Shown: positions 33,305 through 48,300 of the stretch, piece by piece | Layout: every line of letters starts with the position of its first letter | How positions within the stretch are numbered: the stretch's first letter is position 1 | Origin: Bolinopsis microptera | Lineage: Eukaryota > Ctenophora > Tentaculata > Lobata > Bolinopsidae | Direction of reading: 5' to 3' | Assembly (NCBI RefSeq): GCF_026151205.1 | Contig: NC_087078.1 | Span: 8,078,675 to 8,142,674 of the forward strand | Length of the DNA: 64,000 nt | Notes under the pieces: model-generated | What the model was told of the DNA's origin: nothing | Database searches by the model: none | What the model saw: the letters and a program-made list of their open reading frames with translations, nothing else | Made by a program: the position numbers and the translations under genes

Positions 33305-36300
33305 ATGGGACTTGGCAACGAGTATGAGAGCATAGTTGAAACTGACATCGAAAGTGAGATCAAGAACCACCTCAAGGAAGGCATTCAAAAGGTAAGCATT
33401 TCTAAATTTGATTAATTTCAATGTTATATAATATATCGGGAGAATGGAATTATTACCACGAAAATTATGATTAATGACTATTCACTCTAATTTTAAGCTT
33501 TTGATTGAAAAAAGGTAACTGTCTCTAATCTGAAATATCACAAAATTTTAATTACAGCTACTCGTACTCACAAACAAGTCAATTGAATTGGAGGAAGCTG
33601 CATTAGATGAGTTTGGTCAGATCATCTTCACCCTTTTACAAGAATTAGTTGACTGCGCCCCACTTACCACTAAAGATGTTGAAGATTATGTCTCCAGGTA
33701 TTACGACTTTTTATAATAATGTTTGTACCCTCTCAAAGCAACTTTATTGAACTAAATACTTCTAATGTGTTCACATGTCTTTGAATTTTGATATTTTATA
33801 TGGAATATAAAGTAGTGTACCTCGTGAAAGTAAATTAACGTTATTTAAGTTAAATAAATCTGAACTCGCAGAGCATACCCAGAAGACATATACAAAGAGT
33901 GCAAGCTAAAGGGACAAGCTGTCTACAACAAACTACACAAGAAAAGGGGCACTATTAGCAGGCGTATTAATGATGGGTTAAAACTGAAATTTCCTGTTGA
34001 GGCCATATTTCTTTCTTGTAAAAAAGTTAGTTATTCCTTTGCATTATTTTTGTGCATGACACATTTTAATATTCATTTAATCTTTATCCTGACTCGCAAT
34101 GAAAGTGATATTGTTACTTTTGCTAAAATGTCACAAAATACTGACCAACAACAACAACAACAACAACAACGTCACAAATTATTCCAATAATCGCAATTGT
34201 GGGACTTTACTTAACCTGCTAGCATATTGTATATTGCGAGGTTTGCCAGTCAAGTATCACGTGTCACGGTATCATATCACGTGTCACGGTATCATATCAC
34301 GTGTCACCTTATCGCTCATAACCCTATCATAACTTCAGTGGTTACCAATCACGTGACGTCAATATGTGCTGATCAATACGTTTATATAAGGGTGTATTTT
34401 CTACAAACTAAATCTTAGTTTTGCTAATCATGCTAATTATGTTAATTAAACTAATAATATAATTAAACTATTAACATAATAAACCTAATGATAACTTCAC
34501 CCCCAGGAATGGGACCGCCGTGGTGGAAGTGTGGAGTACAAGCTCATCGTTTACATGTTAGCCATGTTAGAACACATCGCTACACTGTTACTGAAGCGCG
34601 CATCTGCGCTTGTGGAGGAACTGTCCAAGAATAGTGGTGGGAACACTAAACCAGTCATTACCTGCAAATACATCAAGATTGCACGAAACTATCATGAGGT
34701 ATTTATAATTTATATCCCCTTGGCCCTCCCCTGATCTTTAGAAAAGGTCTACTGTATTTTCCGGTTTGGCCTAGACTTTTCCTTTCGAGAGAAGAATTTG
34801 ATTACTTTCCGGGTTTGTATTACAAATGTTTTTGGGATGCCAGCACGAACAGAATCCTTGATTAGTTCCCGAGTTTGCCGAATAAGGAGACACTATTCGT
34901 TGCAGGAATTGCGGAAGTTGTTTGCAGATGAACGAAGGGGAACTGTGATGAAGCCAGCTTTTAGAACAGAACCTGCTCAGACTTACGAAGAGGTAGAATA
35001 AATACAGGGCAGACAACGCCCTATTTTATATTTGTCAATCTGCTAGGTTTAATAATCAGACAGAAAGAATTATCCTTTTCTTGAGAAAATTAGTACTTTA
35101 CGTATAATAAACATTTAAGGATACAAATGTCACTCCATTCCTTATGAATTGCCCTCCCCTAAAATTTAGATTCTTTGGTGTTATACACGTAGGGTGAAAG
35201 ATATTTCAAGGATTGTAAACCTCTATATCTACATACCTTTCCTTTTCAGGCAGTCAGACGATTTATGTCAGATCAAGCTAATTACATAAGGGATTTACAG
35301 ATTATTGTCAACAAAATCATGCCAATTTTCGCCAAAAAGGAATCAGGTAAGTCAATTTTCAGCAGTTTACGTAATCGATTAAGCGGAGACATTCTTATGT
35401 GTGGTACCTTAGAGTGACCGCATTATTGGAAGCTAATGTCTCACAAATGTTTTAATTCAGGACTATCAGAAGACATGGTCGATTTGCTGTTTGGAAACGT
35501 CAAAGAAATCTTACTTTTTGAGTTAATATTTCAAAACGACCTGGAGGAAGCCAAGGAAATGATCAGACAAGACTCCTCATTTCACGTTGGAGTTGTTTTT
35601 GTCGAGAAAGCTCTGGTACGTGCTGGTAATTCCAATATAGTAGAGTTTGTGACATATTGGCATTTGTAGTGGGACAAATTTTGCCAACTTTTTTGGAGCG
35701 CGCGATTGTTAATTCACTTACTTTGTTGGCGCGCACGTACCATGATTTGTTCTGATGCGTAGATCCATTTATTTGTTGCACCTCCAATAACATCATATTA
35801 CTCGTTTTGCAGGTTGAAGATTATGACGTTTACGCGTACTATGCGAATAACTACAAGGATGTTGTCCCCATATTTGAGAAACTTCTTGATGATCCAGAAT
35901 TTGTCTCTTATCTAGAGGTATTTTGACCGGCTGATTAAGCCATAGTTTTATCTCTTCACTTTTCAGTTATCAGAATTGGGTCGAACTTCTTAGCAGTAAC
36001 CACCTTTTTTTTTTTTTTTTTTATTGAAAATCTTTTCAAAATAGTACATACATCAATGTAATTGCATGAAAATAACACGGTCAAAAAGTGATTTCTTGCG
36101 ATTGAACTTCCTAATTTACAGTGGTCTCATCGGAGCTTTTGCTTCTGACTGCTAGCGTATTAATTTAGCTGCCACTGTTCTTGGTTACAGTATCTTATTA
36201 TGAGATTATGAAATGACTAGTGTAACCCGGGCCGTACCTTCGACCAGGACTTCATCACTATCGCAGTTGAATTGCAAAAGTATAAACGGTACAAAAGCAT

Positions 36301-39300
36301 GAACTCGCCCAGTCGAAACCGGCCGCATTATAACCAACACGTATCCAATAGTAATACTTAATAAGAAATCTTGCGGCTCCTGGCTCTACTGCCAAATTAC
36401 CTCATTATATACCAGAGCTGTAATTAGGGGAGCTGTAATTAGGGAGAGATAGTGTGAGAGAGAGAGAGAGAGAGACAGAGGGAAAAAGAGTGAAAACTTT
36501 AATCATTTGGCTTCGTCAGAGTTTTGTCGGCACTATACCGAAAAAAAACCAGTCCCATATCTCTTACCGTTTTTTGATTTAACCATTCGTAAATTACAGA
36601 CAGACAGACACACACATTACTTGAGATTATTAGTATTATAGATGCAAGTACCCCTTACTGTTTGGGACAGAGCTGCATTGCCTTAGGGCCGTGGAAAGGA
36701 CCTGTACAATGTACATGCATCGCATGGATTAATTTAAGCTCGTATATCCATCAATTAATGTTGGTTTATGACGCAATAAAAGCTTAACGAAGTTTCTTCC
36801 TTTCATTAAAGTCAACTACTTAAAAAAGAAGTAAACCTTAAGAAATTATTCCCCTCATTGAGCAATTTATTTTCCATAATGACGTAGAATTAATGGCATC
36901 TTACATAAACCTTTATATGATTATTTGATTTCGTTCTCGTAACCCCTTTACTTTCAGATTTCCGTTATCTGTTAAAGATAAATAACCTTCTTGGGGATAT
37001 TTATAATGTCAAAGCTTTGTATGAATACTAGAATTTATATGTTTATATTTAACATGGTAAAAACTGGATCCAATTCTAGGGGGAAGTCGAGAGTCTAGGA
37101 TTTACACAACCGTATGTGACAGACAGGATTATCCCTCGTTTTATGGGAACGCTGCTCAAGGAACCTTTGTATCATCTGCTTCATATTCATCAGACTGTTG
37201 ATGTGAGTTGTTAGTAACAATGAGGCATCCACTATTTGCAATCTTACATCTCTATAAAATTCAGAAAAGCTTACCAAGTTTATGTTGCTGAGCGTGGTGG
37301 GGGGGGGGGGGGGGGGTGTGTATTTGTGATTTAACTGAGAAAGGAATTGATCGTGATCCTAATCCTATTGTACTACCAAAATCGTTGCACGCACTGATTT
37401 TAAACTTCCTCTTTTTGCAGGATTTACTTACTTTTATGAGTGCCCCGAATCTGAACACAGAAGAAGACAGAAAAAACGAAGTGGAGTTTTTGAAGCAAAC
37501 CATGGAAAACTTTGCAAGGATTTCAGATATCTTGCTGCAGATAGAGCAAGACTATCCACACAGGTATGATAGGAATGCTGGACGAATTATCATCTCAGAA
37601 GTGTAATCTAAAATCTATGACGCTGTGTTAAATAAATACTATTTCCACCTTTTTACAGGGACAATGCTCCTCACCTTACACCAAGAAAAGCTGGCGTCCT
37701 GAGAGCATACAGTGCTTTCGAGAAGATCGAACATTTTGGGGTGAGCAAACCGATGTTAATGAAATGATATAGATAACGTATATCCTGATCAATCAATTGA
37801 TTTAGTGTTTTAAATATTGTTAATTCAATTTAAAGATTTTTATGATAGTTTACAGTCATTTTTAAGGGTATTGTACAGGTTTTTATCAAGTTTTAAAGAC
37901 AGTAAAACAGCATCTTAACACATATTCAAGTTTGTAAAACGACCTTTATCATCAAAAAACCGTAAGGGAACTTATTTAAGTTTTCCAAGTCATAAATCCG
38001 GAACATTTTACAAAACCAATCTTTCGATCCACACAGTTATGTAGTCTGGCTAAAAAAAGCACCTTCGTAAAGTTTAGACTACCCTAGAACTACCTTTCAC
38101 TTTCTTATAAATGACAGTGAAAAGCGTGTTCCAATGTTTTGTCTGTGTAGATTTATTTACCCCCTCAAGAAGGCACTGCTGATTCTGCAGCAATATCTTC
38201 TCCTGAAGATCGTGCTTCTCGCTCTCTCTCTACCATAGAGTCCATGTAGGCTTCGTAATCACCTGGTTCTACTTCCGAATCCTCTGCGGAGGTGTTTCTT
38301 GATTGGTAAATTATTAATTAATGGATGTTTTTATTTATCGTCTCAGTGAAAGTTGTGGTCTAAACTTATGGTTTTGAAGTATTGATCGGTATATTCAGTA
38401 ATACATAAATTGTATACACTTATAGTCTGAAATAAATCTGAATATTATAGTCGATCTTGATTTGATGGGAATTGTGGTCGTTATGTGGTCATTACGTGGT
38501 AAAGTTTAGGGTTGTGGGACGGTGTGAATGTGAGTTGGCGGTTTGTGCCCGCCCAACTGAAAACAAACATTTGGCACAGACCCAATAATCTTCATTAGGA
38601 GTGGGGCTAACCTAAATGCATCTGCCTTCCACTCTGGGTAAATGGACCAAATCCACTTGATAACTACTAGTAAGTGTAGGGTGCTAACTGCTAACTGCCG
38701 CCTCCCCAATACAGGCAACATTTCTACATGTTAACATATCTAAACATATGTAAACATACCAATATCTGCGAATACTTCATGTTCTTCTATGATATCATCT
38801 TCATCCTCGTTTTCTGGAACAGAGGCTACAGCTACACTTATCAGTAGTGTTATCAGTAGGGATATTTTCATCCTAACTAGGAGGTAGAGTTATCAAATAT
38901 AGGTATGAAATGGTTGAAGTGAGGTATAATAGACAATTAATATCCTACAAATCATTTAAATGTCGTTATATTTCAGTTTCCATGTCTTTCTAGCCTTTTC
39001 ATTTTTTCATGTGCAACTTGTAGTAGTCATCTATATTGTTTCCAGGAAATCTAACATAGTCCGTGGGGCGTTTTATTGATAGGAATGATGTTTGTAAAAA
39101 TGTAGAACACGTACTCTTTTAAAAAGAGGGATAACTTCTGCAGAATAATGCGATGACATTATGTTTAACCGCACTAACGAGTACTGACTGAGGACTCGAG
39201 TAACCTCATCCTCAGTGGTTTGTATTCGTCCTGTTCTCCCTGCTTTTAAGGCAGCTAATGGTGATGAAAACGGCCTAAAATCGCAAAAATATGTTGAATA

Positions 39301-42300
39301 AAAATTAGGTTGTCAATGATCATGCGCTATCCCGGCTCATCTGTACGATCATTTCGTGTCTGTACCGAGATTAATTTGTCACTCCTGGGTTAGGATGGTG
39401 TTTGCGGTTTGGTCAATTGGTCTGATGTATCGATCCTGTAAATCCTAAATTTAATAAAATAACTAATGCGGTAAAACCTTAATTAGATAAAACAATAACT
39501 GGACATAAAAATGCAAAAGGGCTCGTGCAATGGGAACGGTGACTCAGGAGTCAGGGTAAATGACGTGTTACTACCGGTCACCATTTTATCGGGTTTGAGG
39601 TTTTAAGCGAGCGTAATTTTTATAGCAGGAGATTTAAGGTCCAAATATTTGAAAAACATGCCAGAGGATAGGAGAGTTAAAACTCGCCATGTACAAAATT
39701 CAAGGATTAAAATTGAGGACAGTCTTCAAACTACATATTGTATTCTTAGTACAACTTTTTTGTGTCAGTCCTCCGTGGGGTGAGTTGGATATCATTCACA
39801 TCTGATATTGACATTACACGTATTTGTAGTATCAACATTCATGTCAAAGAAATCCTGTTAACGTATTAACGATATCATTTTTTATCAAGTTTACAAAGAC
39901 ACGTTATAAATATCCACTGGAGTTTTTCACTTTTACATGATTGCCGAATGTCACATTCGCATTACCAGATCGTTACTCTTACTTAGAGATCTAAAGTACG
40001 TATTATAGGTATTCATGAGCTCATGGATTGTCCCCAGTAAATTCAGAAACCACAGTAATCAGTAATGAGAAAGTAGTCAGTGGTGACAAAGCCAGTGATG
40101 ACCACGTCATTGTCTTTATAAAGATTTAGTGACACTAGTCTAGAAAGTTTCCAGCCCTTGAATTCAATCCAATTCGAATCAAATCAACATTTCATGTAAA
40201 AATGATAGTGACGTTACATGATTTTACGAAGATTAATGTCAGATATATCTGTGTGGGGGAGTGTCTGGTAATGTCCTCTTTTCTTGTGAGTTTGAGAATA
40301 AAGCAGTAGTGGATATAACTGAACTTTAACGTACGTGACTGAACATTAGTGAACATTAGTGGTGTTCTTATTGTCCCTTCAATCCAATTATATCAAACTA
40401 ATAAAATTGAAATTTTGGCTGCTCTTATAGTTTGGTAAGCACTATAAACAGATTCGTACAAGATATGGAAGTGTGGGAAGTAAGCAAAACAAAGAGTGAA
40501 ATACAGGGTCAATAAAAAGTGAATGGTAGTAAACCACAGTGGTAGACCATTTCAAGGGTTTAAGGCTCTATTAGCTCAAATTTAAACGAAATATGACTTT
40601 CAAAATAACCCGAATTAAGTTTCAAATTTCAAATTATAGTGACAATTCCGGGGAAAAGAGAGACGATGATTAAATGACGTGTTCAAAGTTCAATGAGTGC
40701 AGAAATGACTACATTCTGTGTATAGAATAAACATACTACTTGATACATAACACGTCTTTAATCTGCATATACTATACAGTGTACAGTATACAGTGCTGTA
40801 CAGTATATAGTGCTGTGCACTGTCTGAACACACGTGGGAAAGTGTGGCATATTCTGTGTTATCAGCAGGTGTACTCAGGCACTGGGTATAGACGTCATTT
40901 TTAGGATCAAGCAAATTCTGTGAAAATAACTTCTTTAAAAAATCCTGCCAGTCCTGTTCAAGGAATCCAAAATAAATATAAAACAGTAAAATTGTTAACC
41001 GCATGAGTGTAAATATGAAAACAAAAACAGCACAATTTAAAATAGTTAACAAAAGATTTAAGGATGACAACAAGAGAAGTTGTACTTCTGTACTATGAAG
41101 TGTATATAAAGAATGGTGTAGGTAACAGGTAGGTGGCATAAGGTATAGATACGTTTTGTATAACTAGGTTACTTTTCTCCTCTAACTATTGAGTAACAAA
41201 GAAAACCTTTTCAGGAGAGCTATCAGACCTTCTCCCAGATCTGCAGCGAGCACATTCTTAGTAAGTACTGTGAAAACTGTGAGGGTATTCTTCTACTTAC
41301 TAAAGGAGAACGATTCCTTTATAACAAGTTATTTGACACTTTTTTACAACGATAAATTAAATAAAATGGATAATTAGTTAATAAAATAATTAACTAATTA
41401 ACACCGCCATCAGATGGAAACTTGTACATCGCTACAGATAAACGAGAACCAAAACTGAAGCACTGCTACTTATTTGACGGCATGATCATCATATGTGCAA
41501 GGGTATGTTTGTTTGTCTATCTTTCTGATTACCTATCTGTATGTTCTTTTACCAATCTCTGTCTGTCAGTTTGTCTGTTTTTTTTTTGTTTGTCTGTTTC
41601 TGCTATTCTACCGCAAAGCGCCGTTTATCTGCTGAAATGCTAGGTTTATAATTTCAAGTTTTCTTGTTGCTGCATGGCCGGGCATGGCAAACATCTCTTC
41701 AGGACGTAAACGCCAAAGCAACCAACCTCCGAACCCCCTTCAAAGAAAAGTACTTGGTCAAGGATCTGACTCAGATCAATGATTATGGTCCTGAAGATGC
41801 TTGCTTTGATGTTGTGTTCAGGTTTGAAAGTTCAGGATTTACCAGGAGATGTTGAGATGGAAATCTGTGGTTATATTGTGGCTTTCGGATTGTTCGCTAT
41901 TATGTTGCAACGTTGCTTTATTTGCTATTATCGCTACTCTTAGCTTCCTTAAATTTGCTAATTAACTAACAAAATGTGATGAACCAATTAATTAATTACC
42001 AAATTAGCTAATTCCAACCCGATAGAGATACAGAAATTAAGTTCCAAGCGAAGAACTGGCGTCACAAAGATGAGTGGGTATCAGCTCTGTTGATCCTCAC
42101 TGCTCGAAAGGTCCTCACTCAAGTGGCACAACAGGAAGAAACTACCTATCTAGACTTTTATTCTCTTCTCCCTAGCCAATATGGGTAATTTATCTTCCGT
42201 TGCTTGCTTGGGGTTGTTCGGGGTATCCTTGGATCATAGGGGTGGCATAGACTATCTGTTTTCATAATAACAAGTATAATTTTGTTTGAAAATATCTCTA

Positions 42301-45300
42301 AATTTTGTTAGTTACTCGATAACATGAAATGGTGCAATAAAAAGTTAAGGTCCTACAGATAAAAAAAGCCATTATATAATATTTCTAAATGGGATCTTAC
42401 TTGCTTAGGTTTACGGAGCCGGATACAGACAGCAATATTCGGTTTATCGACAACAAGTCCAAGAGTTACACCTCCATACCTACCATCGCTCAGGGGACAC
42501 TAGCTAAGCTTGTCGAGCGAGTCACTTACCATAAATACACAGGTAAATTACATTAAATTGATTATTTTTATAATCATTTAATTAGAATAACTGCCTCACA
42601 ATATCATCCTAGCACCTTACAATTAATAAACATAATTAACATAATTAACATAATTAAATGTAATGATTACGCTTTGTCTTTAGATTTGGCACTAGTGAAG
42701 CAGTTTTTGACGACATTTCGGTTTTTCGCAAAACCTCGCGAGATCTTGGAACTGCTGATGCAGAGATACGATATTCCTCTTCCAGAAGACTTGGAGAACA
42801 ACACAGACGATATTGTCAAGGTTTGTGTAACTACACTCTCACGTGTTTCTGTGAACTGTTAATCTATAAATTGGAAATTATTACGACGAAAAAGAATAAA
42901 AAACACGTTATCTAATGATGAAAACGTTAGAAAATATCTGTACTCAAAGATGTTGCTTAGCAACAACTTGCTATACAACAATTATATAGACGACACACAG
43001 ACTAGAGTAGAAACAATATGTTGGTTAGAGACCTAAAAGAACATAATTTTCATTTCCTACTCCCACTTTTTCGAACTCATGATACTATTGTGGAAGTAAG
43101 AACCTATTGCAGTGGTTGCCTCGGAACAAAGCTTGGCAGAAAAGCCATTAACAAACACCCATACAGAATACCTGTACCGAAATGATAAAAAGTCTCCGAA
43201 TGTATTTCTGTACTTTACCTAGTTCATGAATACACAGAAAAGCATTGCTATACATGCAACCGGTGGACAACTCGCATTGTTATAGTTTTGGTTCGAGAGG
43301 GACATCAATACACGAGTATACAAATCTTCAATTTACTCAATACTCACGTATAAGACTAAGAGAACTTAATATGTCCATTTCATCTAAATAATTTCCTCCT
43401 TTTAATTGCAGATCGAAATAAAGAAGAGACTACAAAAAGAGTACATAAAACCAGTACAACTACGTGTTATCAACGTTATGCGACACTGGATTGATTATCA
43501 CTTTGATGATTTTGAAAAGGAGACGGAACTTGTGTCAATCATGATGGGATTCTTTGAAGTGTAAGCTTTGAAATTATTGCGCAACACTTTTCTGACATGT
43601 TATATTTCATTTCCGCCTGATAAAGCTATTTTGTGCATGTGTGACATAAGCATTTATTTAATTTACCATCGAAAAATTAACTATCAGAATTGTCATAGAA
43701 AAGATTGTAAAACAATCATAGTAGTACTAAAAACTAAAAAGTACAAGTTTTTGAGAGAGTGGGGTTTTATTTGAGGAATTTGAAAACATAAATAGCAGAA
43801 ACCCCAGCCCCTACTAGTACTAACCGTTCCACATCAGTTGTAAACGAAAGCAGACCACAATGAGAAAGTGGATAAACCCGCTGGAGAGGACTATACAGAG
43901 GAAACAGGAGCACCAGCAAAGAAAGAGAGGGGACAGTGTGGTGGGGAGCTCTGAACCTGTTGTCTGGCATCTCTCCCGGCTCCAGGAAGAGTACTCCTTG
44001 TTCTCCGTGAGTAGTGGGGGATTGTAGTGATATTGTAAGTTGTTATTCTTTACTGGAGGTGTAGGAGGTGTAGGAGGTGTAGTCACTGTTACTGCGGAGT
44101 AACAGTCGCATGTTGTTAGACATAGCGGAATCGTAGAATATATTGCAGGGTAATGACTTACTATTGATAGGGATGGTAAAAGCTATATCTTTAGTCTTTG
44201 CTTGTCGAATCTGTCTGAAGAGTTCACTAGTATGGATAAATAGGTTTCAAATAATCAATTATTTAATATGTATGATAAACTGATTAACCAACAAAGAGTA
44301 GCTGACAGAGTAAATATTTCAGTTACATCCTCTGGAGATCGCAAAACAAGCGACCTTGATTGAAAACGAGTTTTACAGAAGCGTCACCCCTCAAGAGTTA
44401 CTCGGTCAGTTTAAAATATAATTCAAGTTTTAAAACTGGGTTTTAAAATACTAATTAGATTGGTTCATTCGACGATGAAGATAGTGAAATACCGAATCCC
44501 GATGAAAAAATTGACCCTATTTTACAACCTGAGTACATTTCTCCCCGGGCTATTTACTAATTTACTGGCCGGAAAATAGTTTAATTTTCTATTTACAGTT
44601 TTTCTGCATGTTTGTCATGGCCTCTGACTTGGGTAACTAATATTTGAACCAGATGTCTTACAGGGTCACACGAAGAGAAACAGGGTGGCAACATGGCTAA
44701 GATGGTCAACTTTTCGGAGCGCTTTGTCTTCTGGATCCGCCAGAGCATTGTGGAGACTCAGAACCTTGATGAGCGGATATACGTAGCTTCCCGAGTTTTC
44801 GAAGTTATGGAGGTTTGTGGGGTTGTGCAGTTTTTTTCATTTCGGTGTTTTCATATTGTTTTCAGAATGACATCGTATGAGCGTTTTGAATTGTAGCGAA
44901 TTCGTCAATACAATGGGCCATGATATTGTAATTTACCAGATTTAATGGAATATTTTATAATAACAGCATTTTATTTAGTATCTGAAAAGTATGAACAACT
45001 ACACTGGTGTGTTCGAAGTTAACAGTGCTTTGAGAAGTGCGGAGGTTTACCGATTAGACCACACCGTTAAGAAGCTCTTCAAAGAGAAAGAAGAAGTCCT
45101 GAAAGAAGTGAGTTCGTTAATTAATTAATTTATTAATTAAATTCCATTGTTATATCAGTGACAGTTCAAAATATGTTTGGGTTTGATTCTCCTAGTTTCG
45201 TGTCTTCATGTAATCTACCAGTATTATTTCTCAGGTTGGTGATTGGCCAGCAATGAATTTTAAGAGCTACAAAGAACTGTTGAAGAACTGTGATCCTCCT

Positions 45301-48300
45301 TGCATACCTTTCATTGGTACTAGCTACTATTTTTCATTACAAATTTATAGTTGATCAACTGAACTCGCCATACACAAAGTAATAAACATGTGTCCTCGTG
45401 ACGTCAAATTATGAAAATATGATCTAATTTCGAAATTATTCGTCACATTGTGCATGTGGGAAAAGTCAAGTACATACATTCTAGATAAAATAGTTAATTC
45501 TACATTTCTACACAGGGATTTACAAAACGAAGATAATGCACACACAAGACGGAAACCGAGACAGGAAGGACGAAATGATAAACCTGACCAAGTTCCGTAT
45601 GATAGCTGATATTATCTCGGAGATTAAACTCTATCAAAATGAGAGATATAATTTCGCTCCTGAGGACTCGATTCAGGTAAGGGTTATAGGAGAGGAGACC
45701 AGTGAATTTTATAGAATCTGGTTAACTATCTATTAAGGGAGTATATATCAAGAAATAAGCTGTTCTTTTCTCTACTGACTAGTACTTTATCAGCCTTGAT
45801 CTACAAATCTGGTGTCTATTTTCAGGATTTCTTGAGGAATTTGGATCCTTTTAGAGGTCGAACGTCCGACGAGCTGCAGACAGATTTGTACAATTTGAGT
45901 CTGGATATAGAACCGAAAGGAGCTCCACCTAAAGCTTATCCTCGTACCAATAAGTGGAACATAACTGTGGTGCCCCAAAAAGTGGTAAGTCAATAGTTTT
46001 TTTTCCAGACAAGTCAAGAAGCACTTTTTATTAAATCAAAATCAATTAAAAAGAAATTAGATCAAAATCGATTGTAAGTTTTAATTATTCTGTTTTATTA
46101 AGTTAAGTCCCAATAAAATCTTTCAAAACAAATCCTAAGTCATCAAGTACTTGCAACTGTGAATCTTACAGCTATGTCCCTCCAATATCTTCGTACCCTT
46201 CATTATCGTGTGAAGTACTCGGCTGTTCCTCGTTTTGTTCTACTCCTTCATTAACTTCATTTTCATCGCTATCATCATCATCAGAGAGAAGTTGCGTATT
46301 TCTCCTGCTCTGATACCTCTTTATCTTCTTCCTTATCTTCTTCTTAACGAACCTACACGGGATACATGCCCCCACCTCCACTGACATGTCAGGCAAATAG
46401 GTCCCCTGGGTTTCCAGCTCCAGTAAGAAAGTAGTAACACAAACTATCACCGCACACGCCGCAATCAGACTCAGGAGGACCCTCCAACTGTAACCCTCTC
46501 CGAGAGTGTAGACGAGGAGAGAGGAGACGAGACCTCCACCGGTCATACAGGACATGACAACCCCGCACGATACGGCCCGCATGTAGGTGGGATACAGCTC
46601 TGGAGTGTAGAGGTAGAGGACGTTGAAGAGGGACTGACATGCTCCACGCTGGACGAACAGAGCAGCCAGGAAGATAAGAGGACCCATACACCAGCAAAGG
46701 AGAAGAGATGCTGCTAGGAGTAGGGTGGCGATGAGCCGCATGGTGGGAAGTCTGCCCCAGTTTTCTGAGAGCAGTGCTGTGAAGGGAAGTAGCGTCACCT
46801 CGGCTGCTGTGATTATCACTGCTTCTTTTAGTGTGTCGCTGGAGAAATGGCACACATGTGCATGTTTTGGTTTCGGTAACCCGCAGTAGCCCTCTTCAAG
46901 GATGTACGGAGTCATGGCGTAACCAGTGTAGAATACAAATCCCGCTGAAAAGAAAATCAACATCATCATGATACTGTGTCTTTGGTGCTCTGGTTCGAAC
47001 ATATCCTTCACTTCACCACGTCTCATTATTGTTCGAATGATCAATGTTCCTGCTGGCAACTCCTTGCCGTTTTCCTTTGCCATCGCTTTCAGAACCATTC
47101 TTGCTCCGTCTAGGTCGCCACTAGATGCCATATATTTCGGAGTATCTGGCAGTAAACAGCATAATATTGAGGTTATCATCAACGGGATTGAAACCGCTAT
47201 TATAACCATTTTTACTCCCATACTGTTCATTAAAAGGTAGGCCACAGTTGCTGTGTAAAGAGTACCTATTCCCCAAAATATGTTAATCAGTGTTATTGAT
47301 TTTCCTCGAGCTTCGGGTGTTGCCATTTCAGACGCATAGATGATCGCTGTAAAAGTACAGAGACCGATACCGATCCCCAAACTAAAAGTCCTCCACAGCA
47401 AGAAAATGAAAAAATGAGTTAAAAGCAGAAGTGAAAGTGTTCCTAATGTCAATACCCAAACTCCCAAAACCAGGACAAACTTCCTGCCGGCCCGATCACA
47501 TACCATCCCAGCAACCAGATCTCCCAACAGATTTCCGGTCAACATGACTGCAATAGTAATGCCTTGTTCGATTGTGCTCAGATGATAGCTACACGTGAAA
47601 TAAACGATGAGGATGTACGGTAACATCAGAACACACGATTGGGAAAATCCGACCATTGCAACTAGAGGGAAACGCTTGTACTGATAGGGTCCCATTCCAA
47701 TGTTTGCCATGGCCTCGTCAACTGTAAAAACTGGCCCTTCCTCTGCAGTTATTTCAGTGTATGTTTCCGAAGGAGCCCTGGAGATGATGGAAGCTGTCTC
47801 TCCTCTTCCTGCCATGTTTTATTTTCTGAATTCGTCGGGAAAAACGGTGCTGTTAGAACTAAAAATGAACAAAAAATATAACTAATACAAACATATCATC
47901 AGAAAAAACTGGCCCCAAATCAATGTCGGTTGTATTTTGGAAAAACTAGAGAAGAGATAGTATGTGTTAACCACAATTCTAAAAGTCTCCACAGACTTGA
48001 GATTGTAGTTATTTCACATACATTTGGTAGGAAACATTAACTACAGACTCTAGTAGTAATACATTTTTGCACACTCAAACCCCCGTTGCGTTACTGTGAA
48101 TATATTCCGATATATTTGTCTTGGATGTGAATATATTTATAACATAAGTGTCTGGGGACTGCCGCAGCAGTGTCGTCGTACTACTAATTTAAGACTGTTT
48201 ATTGATTCATTTTATTCGTTGAAGGATTGTAAAATTTACAAAACGTTCATAAGTTCTGTCGGTATAACATCCCGTCAGTAACTCTTGTCGTTATCTAATT

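Noticed and set aside
40690-41139. 149-residue minus-strand ORF in SOS intron 11
   Set aside because: It overlaps a tacagtgctg simple repeat and an AT-rich intron, and its composition does not resemble a protein.
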